Shown here one piece after another: positions 56,465 through 64,000 of a stretch of 64,000 bases of DNA (positions are counted from its first letter, which is position 1; each line of letters begins with the position of its first letter). The position numbers were made by a program, and so were the translations under genes. The notes beneath the pieces are model-generated. The model ran no database searches and was not told the origin of the DNA. It worked only from the letters and a program-made list of their open reading frames with translations. The stretch is from Nocardia donostiensis (GTDB lineage: Bacteria > Actinomycetota > Actinomycetes > Mycobacteriales > Mycobacteriaceae), in NCBI RefSeq assembly GCF_002081715.1, contig NZ_MUKP01000015.1:1-64000 (forward strand), written 5' to 3'.

Positions 56465-56686
56465 ATGTCGGAAGCAACCACCAACCGTGTCACCGGAGCC
56501 TGGCGCAAGAGCACCTTCAGTAATCCCAGTGGTAATTGCGTCGAGTTCGCCGAGGCCACCAACAACCTGGTCGCCGTGCGCAATTCGCGTTTCCCCGACG
56601 GCGGGGTGCTGTTCTATACCCGGCCGGAGATCGATGCGTTCCTGCGTGGCGCCAAGGCCGGGGAGTTCGACGATCTGGCCGGCTGA
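56465..56686 (+). CDS. DUF397 small protein
   Basis: 73 residues. The pattern GAWRKSTFSNPSGNCVEFAEATNNLVAVRNSRFPDGGVLFYTRPEIDAFL is the DUF397 signature. DUF397 proteins pair with XRE-DUF5753 regulators (WhiJ-like, Scr1/Scr2-type systems in Streptomyces), in which the small protein counteracts or tunes the regulator. The XRE gene follows 85 bp downstream in the same direction. Confidence 0.92.
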   Translation: MSEATTNRVTGAWRKSTFSNPSGNCVEFAEATNNLVAVRNSRFPDGGVLFYTRPEIDAFLRGAKAGEFDDLAG

Positions 56687-56771
56687 GGGGTAGCATGAGT
56701 CGTCGGTGCGGTGAGTTTGCGGCGATCCCGCGCAGTACACCGCGGTAACCCCGAGTATCGGAGACGACTCC

Positions 56772-57659
56772 ATGATCGCAGAGCCCGGTGCCAGTGGTCT
56801 TGTGCAGCCCGGTGCCGCGGAGCGTGGCCCTACAGTGCTGCGTATCGCGCTCGGTAGCCAGCTACGCAAGCTACGGGAGAGTCGCAAGATCTCCCGGGAG
56901 GCCGCCGGCGAAGCGATCCGCGGTTCGCATGCGAAGATCAGCCGACTCGAGTTGGGCCGCACCGGTTTCAAGGAACGTGATATCAGCGACCTGCTGACGC
57001 TGTACGGCGTCGTCGACGTCGAAGAGCGCGAGGCGTTCCTCGACTTGGCCCGCCGGGCGAACGAACCGGGTTGGTGGCATCGCTACAACGATCTGCTGCC
57101 GTCCTGGTTCGGTACCTACCTGGGACTGGAGCAGGCCGCGAACAAGATCCGTACCTACGAATCGCATTTGGTGCCCGGCCTGCTGCAGACACCGGACTAT
57201 GCGCGGGCCGTGGTCACACTCGGTTACCAGGATGCCGACACCGACCGCCGGGTGGCGTTCCGCCGGCGCAGGCAGGAAATCCTGCATCGCAATGAACCGC
57301 CGGTGGTCTGGGCGGTCATCGACGAAGCGGCGCTGCACCGCCCGGTCGGCGGCACGCAGGTGCATCGGGAGCAGATGCGGCATCTGCTGGAGTTGACCGA
57401 GCTGCCCAACGTGACCATCCAGGTGGTCCCGTTCTCCGCCGGTGAACATGCCGCAGCCGGTAGCTCTTTCACAATTCTGCGGTTCGCCGAGCCCGAACTC
57501 CCGGATATCGTCTACCTGGAACAGCTGACCAGCGCCTTATATCTCGACCGGCGCGAGGACTTGGCACTGTATCTGTCGGTCATGGACCGGCTCAGTGTGC
57601 AGGCCGCGCCGCCGGACCAGTCGCGCGGAATCATCGCCGACTACGCACACAAGCGCTGA
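56772..57659 (+). CDS. XRE-family regulator with DUF5753 domain
   Basis: 295 residues; the start ATG lies after GGAGACGACTCC. Residues 30-85 are an XRE helix-turn-helix (LGSQLRKLRESRKISREAAGEAIRGSHAKISRLELGR). The rest is the DUF5753 domain (YLGLEQAANKIRTYESHLVPGLLQTPDYARAV, TIQVVPFSAGEHAAAGSSFTIL). It forms a pair with the upstream DUF397 gene and is the most likely protein to bind the palindromes around the group. Confidence 0.93.
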   Translation: MIAEPGASGLVQPGAAERGPTVLRIALGSQLRKLRESRKISREAAGEAIRGSHAKISRLELGRTGFKERDISDLLTLYGVVDVEEREAFLDLARRANEPGWWHRYNDLLPSWFGTYLGLEQAANKIRTYESHLVPGLLQTPDYARAVVTLGYQDADTDRRVAFRRRRQEILHRNEPPVVWAVIDEAALHRPVGGTQVHREQMRHLLELTELPNVTIQVVPFSAGEHAAAGSSFTILRFAEPELPDIVYLEQLTSALYLDRREDLALYLSVMDRLSVQAAPPDQSRGIIADYAHKR

Positions 57660-57715
57660 GCGGCTGATGATGTACCGCCGGTCGAATACGGCCCGGCGGT
57701 CGGCGGGGACCTGCG

Positions 57716-58042
57716 TCAGGCTTTGATGAAACTGGACGCCACCCGCCAGAACGTCGCCGGTTGCAACGTGTTGAAGTCCCAATCTTCGGCCAGCGCGTGC
57801 ACTGTGGCGACGATCCGATCGATATCGAAATCGTGTCGCGTTGCGGCACCGGTCGATTCGATCGCGTCGATGACGAACTCGACGGCAGTTTCTCGCGACG
57901 AGGTGGTGATGGTATGGCCGTTGCGGCCGGAAAGTGTGTTCATATCAATACCGTTCGCCTGCGGGGTGGCCAGGATGATGTCGGCCTCGATGCCCCGGAT
58001 GCCGGGGTAGCAAATTCGCGGCGATCTCGACCGTCGGCTCAC
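57716..58042 (-). CDS. small hypothetical protein
   Basis: 108 residues from GTG 58042, eight bases after GGGGAGG; ATG 57943 would give only 75. No family recognised. The last 75 residues look real (TAVEFVIDAIESTGAATRHDFDIDRIVATVHALAEDWDF), a compact helical protein. The N-terminal 30 residues are less convincing, and an overlapping frame from GTG 58046 reads VSEPTVEIAANL, so a frameshift near 58010 is possible. Palindrome 3 lies 66 bp upstream of the start. Confidence 0.6.
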   Translation of the reverse strand: MSRRSRSPRICYPGIRGIEADIILATPQANGIDMNTLSGRNGHTITTSSRETAVEFVIDAIESTGAATRHDFDIDRIVATVHALAEDWDFNTLQPATFWRVASSFIKA

Positions 58043-58107
58043 TCACGCGGCCTCCCCTGAACTGTCCCGCTGTATAGCGGTGTGCGAGCGAGTCTAGGTC
58101 TATGTTA

Positions 58108-58131
58108 CTTGCAGATGCAAGTACATCTGCA
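58108..58131. promoter_or_regulatory. palindrome 3 of the TGCAGATG family
   Basis: TGCAGATG, centre CAAGTA, CATCTGCA. The 24 bases are identical to the core of palindrome 1. It lies upstream of the 108-aa gene and just past the end of the NAD(P)-binding gene. Confidence 0.7.
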
Positions 58132-58175
58132 CGATCGATTTCGGTGCAGCGACCCGTTCCGGGGCCGGCAAATCC

Positions 58176-58835
58176 TCAGTTGCGCAGGTCGGCGACGGCC
58201 TCGGCGATCGGAGCCGAGCCCGCGACCAGTTCGAGCGTGCTCTGCGCGGTATGGGCGGCGCCTAGCAGGGTCGCGATAACCGCCGCGACATCGGCGCGAG
58301 CAATATCTCCGCGTTCGAGCCGCGGAGTGGCCAGGGTTACCATGCCGGTGCCCGGGCTATCGGTGAGCCTGCCAGGCCGCAGAATCGTCCAGTCCAGATC
58401 GCGGCTCCGCAGATCGTCCTCGGCCTGAGTCTTGGCATCCAGGTAGGCCGCCCACACCTCGTCGCTGCCCGGTGCGGGCGGAAGCCCGGTGCCCATGGCC
58501 GATATCTGGACGAAGCGCCGGACACCCGCGCGTTCGGCGGCCTCGGCCAACAGCACCGAACCGTCGCGGTCGACGGTGTATTTGCGCGCGGTTCCACTGC
58601 CGGGTCCGGCACCCGCGGCGAAGACGGCTGCATCGGCACCGTGCAGGGTGACGGCCAGATCCTCGATGCGGGCGCGCTCGAGGTCAAGCACCACGGGTTC
58701 GGCGCCGGTGGCGTACACCTCAGGTGCATGTTCGGGATTGCGGATCAACGAGACGACGCTGTTGCCGTTGCCGGTGAGCAGCTCGGCGAGCAGGAGGGCG
58801 ATCTTGCCGTGTCCGCCCGCGATCACAATGCGCAT
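58176..58835 (-). CDS. NAD(P)-binding epimerase/NmrA-like protein (atypical SDR)
   Basis: 219 residues. Rossmann motif VIAGGHGKIALLLAELL, then AVFAAGAGPGSG, FVQISAMG and YLDAKTQAEDDLR with LDWTILRPGRLTD. This is the atypical-SDR NAD(P)-binding family (YtfG/NmrA/HscARG-like), which includes redox sensors and reductases. It follows the DUF2599 lipoprotein gene by 17 bp. Epimerase-type proteins are often in the neighbourhood of ECF41 sigma factors, such as the one at 59612. Confidence 0.88.
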   Translation of the reverse strand: MRIVIAGGHGKIALLLAELLTGNGNSVVSLIRNPEHAPEVYATGAEPVVLDLERARIEDLAVTLHGADAAVFAAGAGPGSGTARKYTVDRDGSVLLAEAAERAGVRRFVQISAMGTGLPPAPGSDEVWAAYLDAKTQAEDDLRSRDLDWTILRPGRLTDSPGTGMVTLATPRLERGDIARADVAAVIATLLGAAHTAQSTLELVAGSAPIAEAVADLRN

Positions 58836-58852
58836 GCTGTGGTCCTTTCACC

Positions 58853-59371
58853 TCAACGTTCCGGTCCGCCGGGATTGCACGTGGCCTCGACGGTGGCCGG
58901 GTATCCCACATCCGGCCGCCATGGTTCCAGATTCCAGCTCGGTTTGCCCGGGGCCACCAGCCTGGCCCATTCCCAATGGCAGCGGAACTGGTCACGCATC
59001 CCGCGGCTGTCCGCGGTGGGGGCGGCAGCCACGATCTCGGCCCACGCCCGGTTCTCGCTGCCCGGGTAGGTGGTATCGCGTCCAGCGCGGCTGGGATACA
59101 CCAGCAGCCGCGGGCCGTCGATGGTATCGGTCCACTCGACGCTGTCGATCAAAGGAATGCCCGCATACGGGTCGACAGCGGGCACCGTGGGCGGGGGCAG
59201 CGGGGCCGAGGTATGCGGGGACGAGGGTGGCGACATGGTGACATCGACGGAGGCGACGGTGGTGGACGAGGGGCTGGTTCCGGCGGGGACGGAGGTGCCT
59301 GCGCCGCAGGCAGTGAGTGTGACGGTCAGCGTCGCGGACAGCCCGGCGACGGTACGCGACGCTGTCAGCAT
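58853..59371 (-). CDS. DUF2599 lipoprotein
   Basis: 172 residues from ATG 59371, preceded by GGGAGGAG. The signal ends in lipobox LTAC (SATLTVTLTAC). A Ser/Thr/Pro-rich spacer is followed by a DUF2599 domain (LIDSVEWTDTIDGPRLLVYPSRAGR, with WAEIVAAAP and two Cys, FRCHWEW and ATCNPGG, likely disulfide-bonded). It is surface-attached; function unknown. Confidence 0.82.
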   Translation of the reverse strand: MLTASRTVAGLSATLTVTLTACGAGTSVPAGTSPSSTTVASVDVTMSPPSSPHTSAPLPPPTVPAVDPYAGIPLIDSVEWTDTIDGPRLLVYPSRAGRDTTYPGSENRAWAEIVAAAPTADSRGMRDQFRCHWEWARLVAPGKPSWNLEPWRPDVGYPATVEATCNPGGPER

Positions 59372-59611
59372 GGCCGCTCCTCCCGGTTCTCCAACCTCTC
59401 GCCCGACGGGGGTGTAACCGAGCCTAGCCGGGAACATCCGGGTCGCCGGATTTTCGCGGTGTAACTCGCAGCGATAGCGGCAGTCCCGATAACGATAGCT
59501 CCCGCTACATCTGGGCCGGTCCTTCTTCGCCACCGCCGCCGAACCGGCCAGCCGTCGCCGAAACCGTTGTTCGCAAGCGGCGGCGCTGAGGTGTCTGGTG
59601 TCGAGAATCGC

Positions 59612-60493
59612 TTATCCGAGGATTGCGGTCAGGTCGAGGTGTGCGAGCCGGTCGTGGTCGGAGAGGATGTCGATGGCGGTGATGCGGTTGTTGTCGACGG
59701 TGAAGCTGATGACCGAGAACGGGTTGCCGTCGAGAGTGTTGACCAGCCCGGCGCTACCGTTGACGACCGCCGGGTGGACGGTGCAGAGAGTGGCCATGCG
59801 CTGGAAGGTTTCGGCTTGTCCTGCGACGGCGGTGGCGCCGCGGATCACGCGCATCGCCTCGCCTGCGTCGGCGCGCAACACCACATCGGGGTCGAGCATG
59901 CGGAGTAGTTCGTCGAAGTCGCCGCCGCGTGCAGCGGTGAGGAAGGCGTCGACGACGCGGCGTTGCCGGGGCAGGTCCGGATCGGGGCCCGGGGACGCAC
60001 CCTGGACTCGGCGCCGCGCCTGGCTGGCCAGTTTCTTGGCGGTTTGCGGGGTGCGGTCGACGATGGGTGCGATCTGCTCGTAGGGCATGGCGAACATATC
60101 GTGCAGGACGAAGGCGAGTCGTTCGGCCGGGCTCAGCGATTCCAGCACGACCAGCAGCGCCAAACCCACCGAATCGGCGAGCAGCGCTTCGTGTTCCGGG
60201 TCGGGGGTGTGCTCGCTGGTGATCACCGGGTCTGGCAGGTGGCCGGTTTCGAGGGGTTCCTCCTGGCGGGTTTTGCGTGTGCGCAGCATGTCCAGGCAGA
60301 CCCGCCCGACGACAGTGGTGAGCCAGCCACCGAGGTTGCCGACGTCGGTGGTGTCGGTGCGGGCCAGGCGCAGCCACGCCTCCTGTACCGCGTCGTCGGC
60401 TTCGGTGAGCGAGCCGAGCATCCGGTAGGCGACCGCCCGCAGGTGGGTGCGGTGCCCTTCGAACTCCTCGGCCAGGAACTGTTCATCGTGCAC
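59612..60493 (-). CDS. ECF41-type sigma factor with SnoaL-like C-terminal domain
   Basis: 293 residues from GTG 60493, preceded by GAGGAGG. Region 2 (HRTHLRAVAYRMLGSLTEADDAVQEAWLRL) and region 4 (SPAERLAFVLHDMFAMPYEQIAPIVDRTPQTAKKLASQARRR) are complete. The last 110 residues form a SnoaL-like domain (FLTAARGGDFDELLRMLDPDVVLRADAG), the hallmark of ECF41 (SigJ-like) factors, in which it replaces an anti-sigma factor. It has a matching promoter in front of itself and another in front of the divergent operon. Confidence 0.92.
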   Translation of the reverse strand: MHDEQFLAEEFEGHRTHLRAVAYRMLGSLTEADDAVQEAWLRLARTDTTDVGNLGGWLTTVVGRVCLDMLRTRKTRQEEPLETGHLPDPVITSEHTPDPEHEALLADSVGLALLVVLESLSPAERLAFVLHDMFAMPYEQIAPIVDRTPQTAKKLASQARRRVQGASPGPDPDLPRQRRVVDAFLTAARGGDFDELLRMLDPDVVLRADAGEAMRVIRGATAVAGQAETFQRMATLCTVHPAVVNGSAGLVNTLDGNPFSVISFTVDNNRITAIDILSDHDRLAHLDLTAILG

Positions 60494-60524
60494 GGGGTCC
60501 TCCTCGATCTTGTCCCGTACCGAT

Positions 60525-60551
60525 GACGAACCGGCGGCGACAAACGTGACC
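60525..60551 (-). promoter_or_regulatory. ECF41-type promoter for the sigma gene
   Basis: On the minus strand GGTCACG, 16 nt, CGTC. This matches the ECF41 pattern (TGTCACA, about 16-17 nt, CGTC) and the divergent site at 60667-60693, including TCGCCGCCG in the spacer. The start codon lies 32 bp downstream. Confidence 0.65.
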
Positions 60552-60666
60552 CTATCCCTTCGTTGGCCTGTCGTATGGCCGTCCGATCGCCTGGTCGACC
60601 CGTGCACGAGACGCGGAGCGGGGGCGCACTGCTCATCGGCGCTCCGAACAGCAGTTTCCCTGTGGC

Positions 60667-60693
60667 GGTCACGTTTTCTCGCCGCCGTACGTC
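60667..60693 (+). promoter_or_regulatory. ECF41-type promoter for the divergent operon
   Basis: GGTCACG, 16 nt, CGTC, 90 bp before the beta-lactamase-family gene. It shares hexamers, spacing and spacer core with the minus-strand site at 60525-60551. Confidence 0.65.
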
Positions 60694-60782
60694 AGGGCAG
60701 CAGAACACGATCCGCGGCGGCCGCCGGAGCAGGAAGCTCCCGCTGCGCGGCCGCTGGAGCTGCTACCGAAGGGAACAACACT

Positions 60783-61955
60783 GTGAATGCGTTCGAAGTA
60801 CACGGCACCGTCGCCGATGGTTTCGACAACGTGCGGGCCGAGTTCTCCGCCGTCGTCGCCGAGGAGGGCGGGGAATCCGGCGCGCAGCTGGCCGCGTTCG
60901 TCCGCGGCCGTCAGGTGGTGGACCTGTGGGCGGGCCCGCAGGTCACCGCCACCACGCTGACCGGCCTGCACTCGTCGAGCAAAGGGGCCGCGGGCCTGGT
61001 GATGGCGCTGCTGATCCAGGACGGAGTGCTCGACATCGACCGACCGGTTGCCCACTATTGGCCGCGGTTCGCCGCTGCCGGTAAAGAGCACATCACGGTG
61101 CGCGACGTGCTTGTGCACCGCGCCGGGATCGTCGGCGTCGACGGTGGTTTCACCATCGCCGAACTGGCCGATGAGCAGGTCATCGCCGAACGGCTGGTGG
61201 GGCAGCGACCCTACTTCGCACCGCGCACCGTGCACGGCTACGGCGGGTTCGTCATGTACGCGATCCTCGGTCAGGTGGTGCGTGCGGCCACCGGGAGCAC
61301 CGTCCAGGAGCTGTTCGAGCAGCGCATCCGCGCCCCTTACGGGCTGGATGTGTATCTGGGTCTGCCCGAGGAACTGGATCATCGCTACCTGCCGATCGAA
61401 CCGTGGCGGGCCACACCGGAGATGGAAGCGGCCTTCGCCGCGAACTCGCCCACCCCCCACGGCATCGCGGGAATCTCCTACAACCTCAATGCGCGCGGCT
61501 TCACCGCCGCCGATGTCATGGCGCTGCCCAACGACACGAAGCTGCGCCGCCTCGGGCAGGGCTCGGCCGGCGGTGTCGGCAGTGCGCGCGGCCTGGCGGC
61601 AATGTATGCGGCGGCCACCACCGGCGTAGGCAGCCGGCCACCGCTGCTGACCCTGGAAACCATCGCCACCATTTCCGCAGTCCATTCCAGCGGTGCGGAT
61701 CTGGTGCGTGGCGATCGTGCACCGTACGCGTTGGGTTTCGAAGCCAAGAGCTTGCTGCATCCGTTCCTCGGTGTGCACGCCTTCGGGCACACCGGCTCCG
61801 CCGGCTCGGACGGATTCGCCGACCCACACAGCGGACTCACCTACGGCTACACCCGCCGCCGCGCCGCATTCGCGTTCAACGCCCACGAAAACGCCCGGCT
61901 GGCCGCCGCCGTTCACCGCGCCGCGACCGACACCGCACTCGCCTCGGCCGCCTGA
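60783..61955 (+). CDS. serine beta-lactamase-family hydrolase (class C/EstB-like)
   Basis: 390 residues from GTG 60783 with AGGGA upstream; no signal peptide. The SxxK motif is SSSKGAAG near residue 66 (LHSSSKGAAGLVMALL), with YGGFVMY supplying the Tyr motif and a C-terminal HTGSAGSDGF as the KTG-like box. Cytoplasmic members of this family (EstB, LACTB-like) are esterases and not antibiotic-hydrolysing enzymes. First gene of the ECF41-controlled operon. Confidence 0.88.
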   Translation: MNAFEVHGTVADGFDNVRAEFSAVVAEEGGESGAQLAAFVRGRQVVDLWAGPQVTATTLTGLHSSSKGAAGLVMALLIQDGVLDIDRPVAHYWPRFAAAGKEHITVRDVLVHRAGIVGVDGGFTIAELADEQVIAERLVGQRPYFAPRTVHGYGGFVMYAILGQVVRAATGSTVQELFEQRIRAPYGLDVYLGLPEELDHRYLPIEPWRATPEMEAAFAANSPTPHGIAGISYNLNARGFTAADVMALPNDTKLRRLGQGSAGGVGSARGLAAMYAAATTGVGSRPPLLTLETIATISAVHSSGADLVRGDRAPYALGFEAKSLLHPFLGVHAFGHTGSAGSDGFADPHSGLTYGYTRRRAAFAFNAHENARLAAAVHRAATDTALASAA

Positions 61956-61996
61956 CCCCTCCATCCACCCTCTTCACCACCAGGAGCAACACGACC

Positions 61997-62443
61997 ATGT
62001 CTACCCGTTCCACCTCGTTGATCCGTTCCCGCGGCCTGAAACTCGCGCGCTGGGTTCCCGTGGCCGCCGTACTGGCCGAGACCGCGATCGGCGCGTACTG
62101 GGACCTCGCCCGGATCTCCTATGTCCGCGAGTCGTTCGACCACCTCGGCTACCCGATGTACTTCGCGACCATCCTCGGCGTCGCCAAGACCGCCGCGCTC
62201 GCCGCGATCCTCACCCCCGGCCATCCCCGTACCAAGGAATGGGCCTACGCCGGGCTGGTCTTCGTCTACGGCGGCGCCGCCACCTCGCACATGGCCGCCG
62301 GTGACGGCCCGGACAAGTGGGCCATGCCGCTGTTCTTCGTTGCCTGCACCTTCGCCGCCCGCGCCTGGCTGCCGCAGGGCACGTCCACCAACGCCACGCT
62401 GCGCGCACTCGGCGCCTCCTGGCGCCGCCCCCAGACCGCCTGA
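61997..62443 (+). CDS. DoxX-like membrane protein
   Basis: 148 residues, ATG after AGGAG. Four transmembrane helices (WVPVAAVLAETAIGAYWDL, YPMYFATILGVAKTAALAAILTP, EWAYAGLVFVYGGAATSHMAAG, MPLFFVACTFAARAWL). The pattern is that of DoxX-like proteins (DUF4281/DoxX_2), often next to ECF41 factors or redox enzymes. Possibly linked to thiol or quinone stress. Second gene of the operon. Confidence 0.85.
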   Translation: MSTRSTSLIRSRGLKLARWVPVAAVLAETAIGAYWDLARISYVRESFDHLGYPMYFATILGVAKTAALAAILTPGHPRTKEWAYAGLVFVYGGAATSHMAAGDGPDKWAMPLFFVACTFAARAWLPQGTSTNATLRALGASWRRPQTA

Positions 62444-62485
62444 CCCCACAGAGTTCCACCACAACAGATAAGGAAAACCACAACC

Positions 62486-62998
62486 ATGAACGCGAACACC
62501 ACCACACAGCAGCGCAGCGGTTCCCGTCTGCCCAACCCCCAGCAGCTCGTCCCCGAGCTCGGCGAGATCGGTGCGGCGCTGTTCAAAGCCACCGGCAACG
62601 GTTCGATCCCACCGACCACGATCAGTCTGGTCCAGCTGCGCGCCGGTCAGATCGTCGGCAGCACCTACCTGATTGTCCTGCACGCGGGCAACCTGCGCAC
62701 TGCTGGTGCCTCCGAGGAACGGATCGCCGCGGTGGCGACCTGGCACGACGCCCCCTATTTCACCGAGGCCGAACGTGCCGCGCTCGCCCTGGTCGAGGCT
62801 GTCCTGCAACCGTCACCGCAGGGTGATCGGGTGCCAGATGAGCTCTACGCCCGCGCCACCGAACATTACGACGACAAAGCCCTGGCCACCCTCGCGATGG
62901 CCATCGGTCAGGTGAACTTCTTCGTCCCGCTGGCACTCATCGGCAAACCGTTGCCCGGCCGGCCCCCGGCCGAACAGTGGACACCCGTATCGGCCTGA
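62486..62998 (+). CDS. carboxymuconolactone-decarboxylase/AhpD-fold protein lacking the CxxC
   Basis: 170 residues. The AhpD-fold core is recognisable (TISLVQLRAGQIVGSTYLIVLHAGNLRTAG, WHDAPYFTEAERAALALVEAV and LATLAMAIGQVNFF). At the place of the CxxCxxxH motif it has Ser59 and Leu62, keeping only His66. So it cannot act as a thiol peroxidase. Related proteins are typical ECF41 targets. Last gene of the operon, before a strong terminator. Confidence 0.85.
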   Translation: MNANTTTQQRSGSRLPNPQQLVPELGEIGAALFKATGNGSIPPTTISLVQLRAGQIVGSTYLIVLHAGNLRTAGASEERIAAVATWHDAPYFTEAERAALALVEAVLQPSPQGDRVPDELYARATEHYDDKALATLAMAIGQVNFFVPLALIGKPLPGRPPAEQWTPVSA

Positions 62999-63013
62999 CA
63001 GTCCGACCATCTG

Positions 63014-63045
63014 CTGCGGGGCCGGGGCAAACCCCGGCCACGCAG
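63014..63045 (+). terminator. strong terminator after the ECF41 operon
   Basis: GGCCGGGG, loop CAAA, CCCCGGCC, extended by CTGCG/CGCAG beyond a one-base mismatch; 13 paired bases. It begins 16 bp after the stop at 62998. Confidence 0.75.
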
Positions 63046-63054
63046 CGTTGCTGC

Positions 63055-63195
63055 TCACTGTCTGCATGTGAGAGCCAGCCGCACGGCCCAATAGGCCCAC
63101 GCCGCCAGCGAGACGATGCCGCCGCCGAGGCCGAGGATCACGACCGACACCGCGCCGGACGAGGCGGCCGCGATGGCCAGCAACGGGTTGCCCAT
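63055..63195 (-). CDS. possible small membrane protein
   Basis: 46 residues from ATG 63195: a short N-terminus, a hydrophobic helix (SVVILGLGGGIVSLAAWAYW) and a small basic tail (VRLALTCRQ). It looks like a single-span peptide. The RBS is weak and no homologue is known to me, so it could be chance. Confidence 0.35.
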   Translation of the reverse strand: MGNPLLAIAAASSGAVSVVILGLGGGIVSLAAWAYWAVRLALTCRQ

Positions 63196-63553
63196 CGACC
63201 CCGACACCTATATCGCCGACGCGCAATCCATCCGCGTCGGTAAGGAACTGGAAGCGCGCAGCATCACCGTCGAGTACCTCGACTGCTCGGTGTCGCGACT
63301 GTTCGGCGGCGCATTCCGCTGTACAACCCACCGCTGCTCCGCACCAACTGATCACAGCGATTCGCCAAACAACTCTGGCGCCGCCGCTGAAGAGCGGCGC
63401 GCTAGCCCACCTTCCGGTAGCGGTCGGATGGGGAGGCTGCGAACAGGAGAGAGGAAAAGTTGTGGCGCCAGCGCAGCGGCAACCGGTGTCGTTTCTCGAT
63501 GAGACAGGTGAGACCGTGTGGCACCACTAGAATGGTCAGGCGTGGAGCCACCA
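63196..63553. other. non-coding stretch with an IS-end-like motif
   Basis: 358 bp without a convincing gene. At 63377-63415 the motif CGCTGAAGAGCGGC ... TAGCCCACCTTCCGGTAGC resembles 37085-37125 after the IS200-type relic, pointing to another element scar. The last part contains the likely promoter of the next gene. Confidence 0.4.
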
Positions 63554-64000
63554 ATGGCGAAGGACTTCTCTGCATACGGACTGTCGCATTGGGTTGTGCT
63601 TGCCGTGTTCGCGGCGGGGGCGCTGGTGGTTGTCTTGGTCGGGCGAAGGCAGAGCAATCCTTGCGCCGCAATATGTTTCAGCCGGGCATTCGGTGCGGTG
63701 ACGTTGGTGCTGTATGCGGTGATCTACCTCTCCACGTTGTTTCCACCAATGATCGGTCGCTCGGTTCCGCTGCGCTTGACCGATCTCGCGACCATCGTCG
63801 CCGGCTATGCCCTGTGGTCACGTCGGCGCTGGGCGTATGCGCTGACGTACTATTGGTGCCTCACCTTGAGTACGCAGGCGCTACTGACGCCGGCGTTGGA
63901 GAGCCCGGACTTCCCACATTACGAGTTCCTGGCCTTCTGGACGATTCACCTGCTCGTCGTTTGGGCGGCGATCTACTTGACCTGGGGTGTGGGTATGCGC
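63554..64000 (+). CDS. YwaF/TIGR02206-family membrane protein, 3'-truncated
   Basis: ATG 63554 follows GGAG, and the frame is open for 149 codons to the window end. The start (MAKDFSAYGLSHWVVLAVFAAGALVVVLVGRR), followed by helices, PLRLTDLATIVAGYALW, YYWCLTLSTQALLTPAL and HYEFLAFWTIHLLVVWAAIYLTWG, is the TIGR02206 (YwaF-like) pattern of multi-pass integral membrane proteins. Function unknown. Confidence 0.85.
   Translation, partial: MAKDFSAYGLSHWVVLAVFAAGALVVVLVGRRQSNPCAAICFSRAFGAVTLVLYAVIYLSTLFPPMIGRSVPLRLTDLATIVAGYALWSRRRWAYALTYYWCLTLSTQALLTPALESPDFPHYEFLAFWTIHLLVVWAAIYLTWGVGMR

Noticed and set aside
55193..58131. CRISPR-like repeats (three copies of a palindromic motif)
   Set aside because: Copies are 1.2-1.7 kb apart with genes between them; no regular spacers and no cas genes.
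63116..63502. 128-codon frame on the plus strand near the window end
   Set aside because: It crosses the IS-end-like scar, has no RBS and no family; only a small part looks protein-like.

Overview
The window is a stretch of high-GC actinobacterial chromosome. The most likely source is Nocardia or a close mycolic-acid-producing relative (Mycobacteriales). The backbone follows the Mycobacterium tuberculosis Rv1473-Rv1496 gene order very closely: ABC-F ATPase, small HTH protein, AcnR, aconitase, a Rv1476-like membrane protein, a RipA-like endopeptidase, MoxR1, DUF58, VWA protein, MabA (FabG1), InhA, ferrochelatase, NfeD, SPFH protein, TVP38, MutA, MutB, MeaB. Compared with that order, ripB and mazEF are missing. 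Several blocks have been inserted: a reductase, ATP-grasp and hydrolase block before acnR, and a sugar-ABC-like block before the TVP38 gene. Gene comparisons come from memory of families and gene order; no database search was run.

Layout. 1-2183: end of an ABC-F gene, an HTH protein and a RibD-C reductase. 2323-5358: a possible graspetide-type module (149-aa protein plus ATP-grasp ligase), a hotdog thioesterase and a LysB/PE-PPE-like hydrolase. 5409-9049: acnR and acn with an AcnR-type operator. 9320-17818: cell-envelope and mycolate block (RipA-like, MoxR/DUF58/VWA, MabA-InhA) plus ferrochelatase. 17942-21473: two conserved hypotheticals and an NfeD-SPFH pair. 21846-27129: lipoprotein, fused MalF-MalG-like permease and TPR membrane protein, overlapping end to start, without an ATPase. 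27675-33716: TVP38 and the methylmalonyl-CoA mutase operon mutA-mutB-meaB. 33812-41595: TetR with an ordered operator, amidohydrolase, nucleoside hydrolase, IS200-type relic, an odd SDR, acyl-CoA dehydrogenase and TetR. 41951-45980: PolDom/LigC repair pair, cold-shock protein and a second NfeD/flotillin pair. 46134-48305: TetR, PAP2 phosphatase, TmrB-like ATPase.

The most novel-looking region is 48313-53679. It is a four-gene leftward operon in which every junction overlaps. It encodes a class V (SufS-like) aminotransferase, an unknown protein ending in a metal-binding HMA domain, a fold-III PLP decarboxylase, and a cysteine-synthase/rhodanese fusion. A Fur/Zur-like dyad sits just upstream of the first gene. 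The set looks like a metal-responsive sulfur and amino-acid pathway, perhaps a metallophore or metal-handling system. The product is unknown.

53816-58835 holds a PPOX protein, a CBS protein and a methyltransferase/DUF397/XRE-DUF5753 group flanked by three related palindromes. 58853-62998 holds a lipoprotein and an ECF41-type sigma factor with two matching divergent promoters. One drives the sigma gene; the other drives a beta-lactamase-family, DoxX and carboxymuconolactone-decarboxylase-like operon. The window closes with the start of a YwaF/TIGR02206 membrane protein. No tRNA, rRNA, CRISPR array or intact mobile element was seen.
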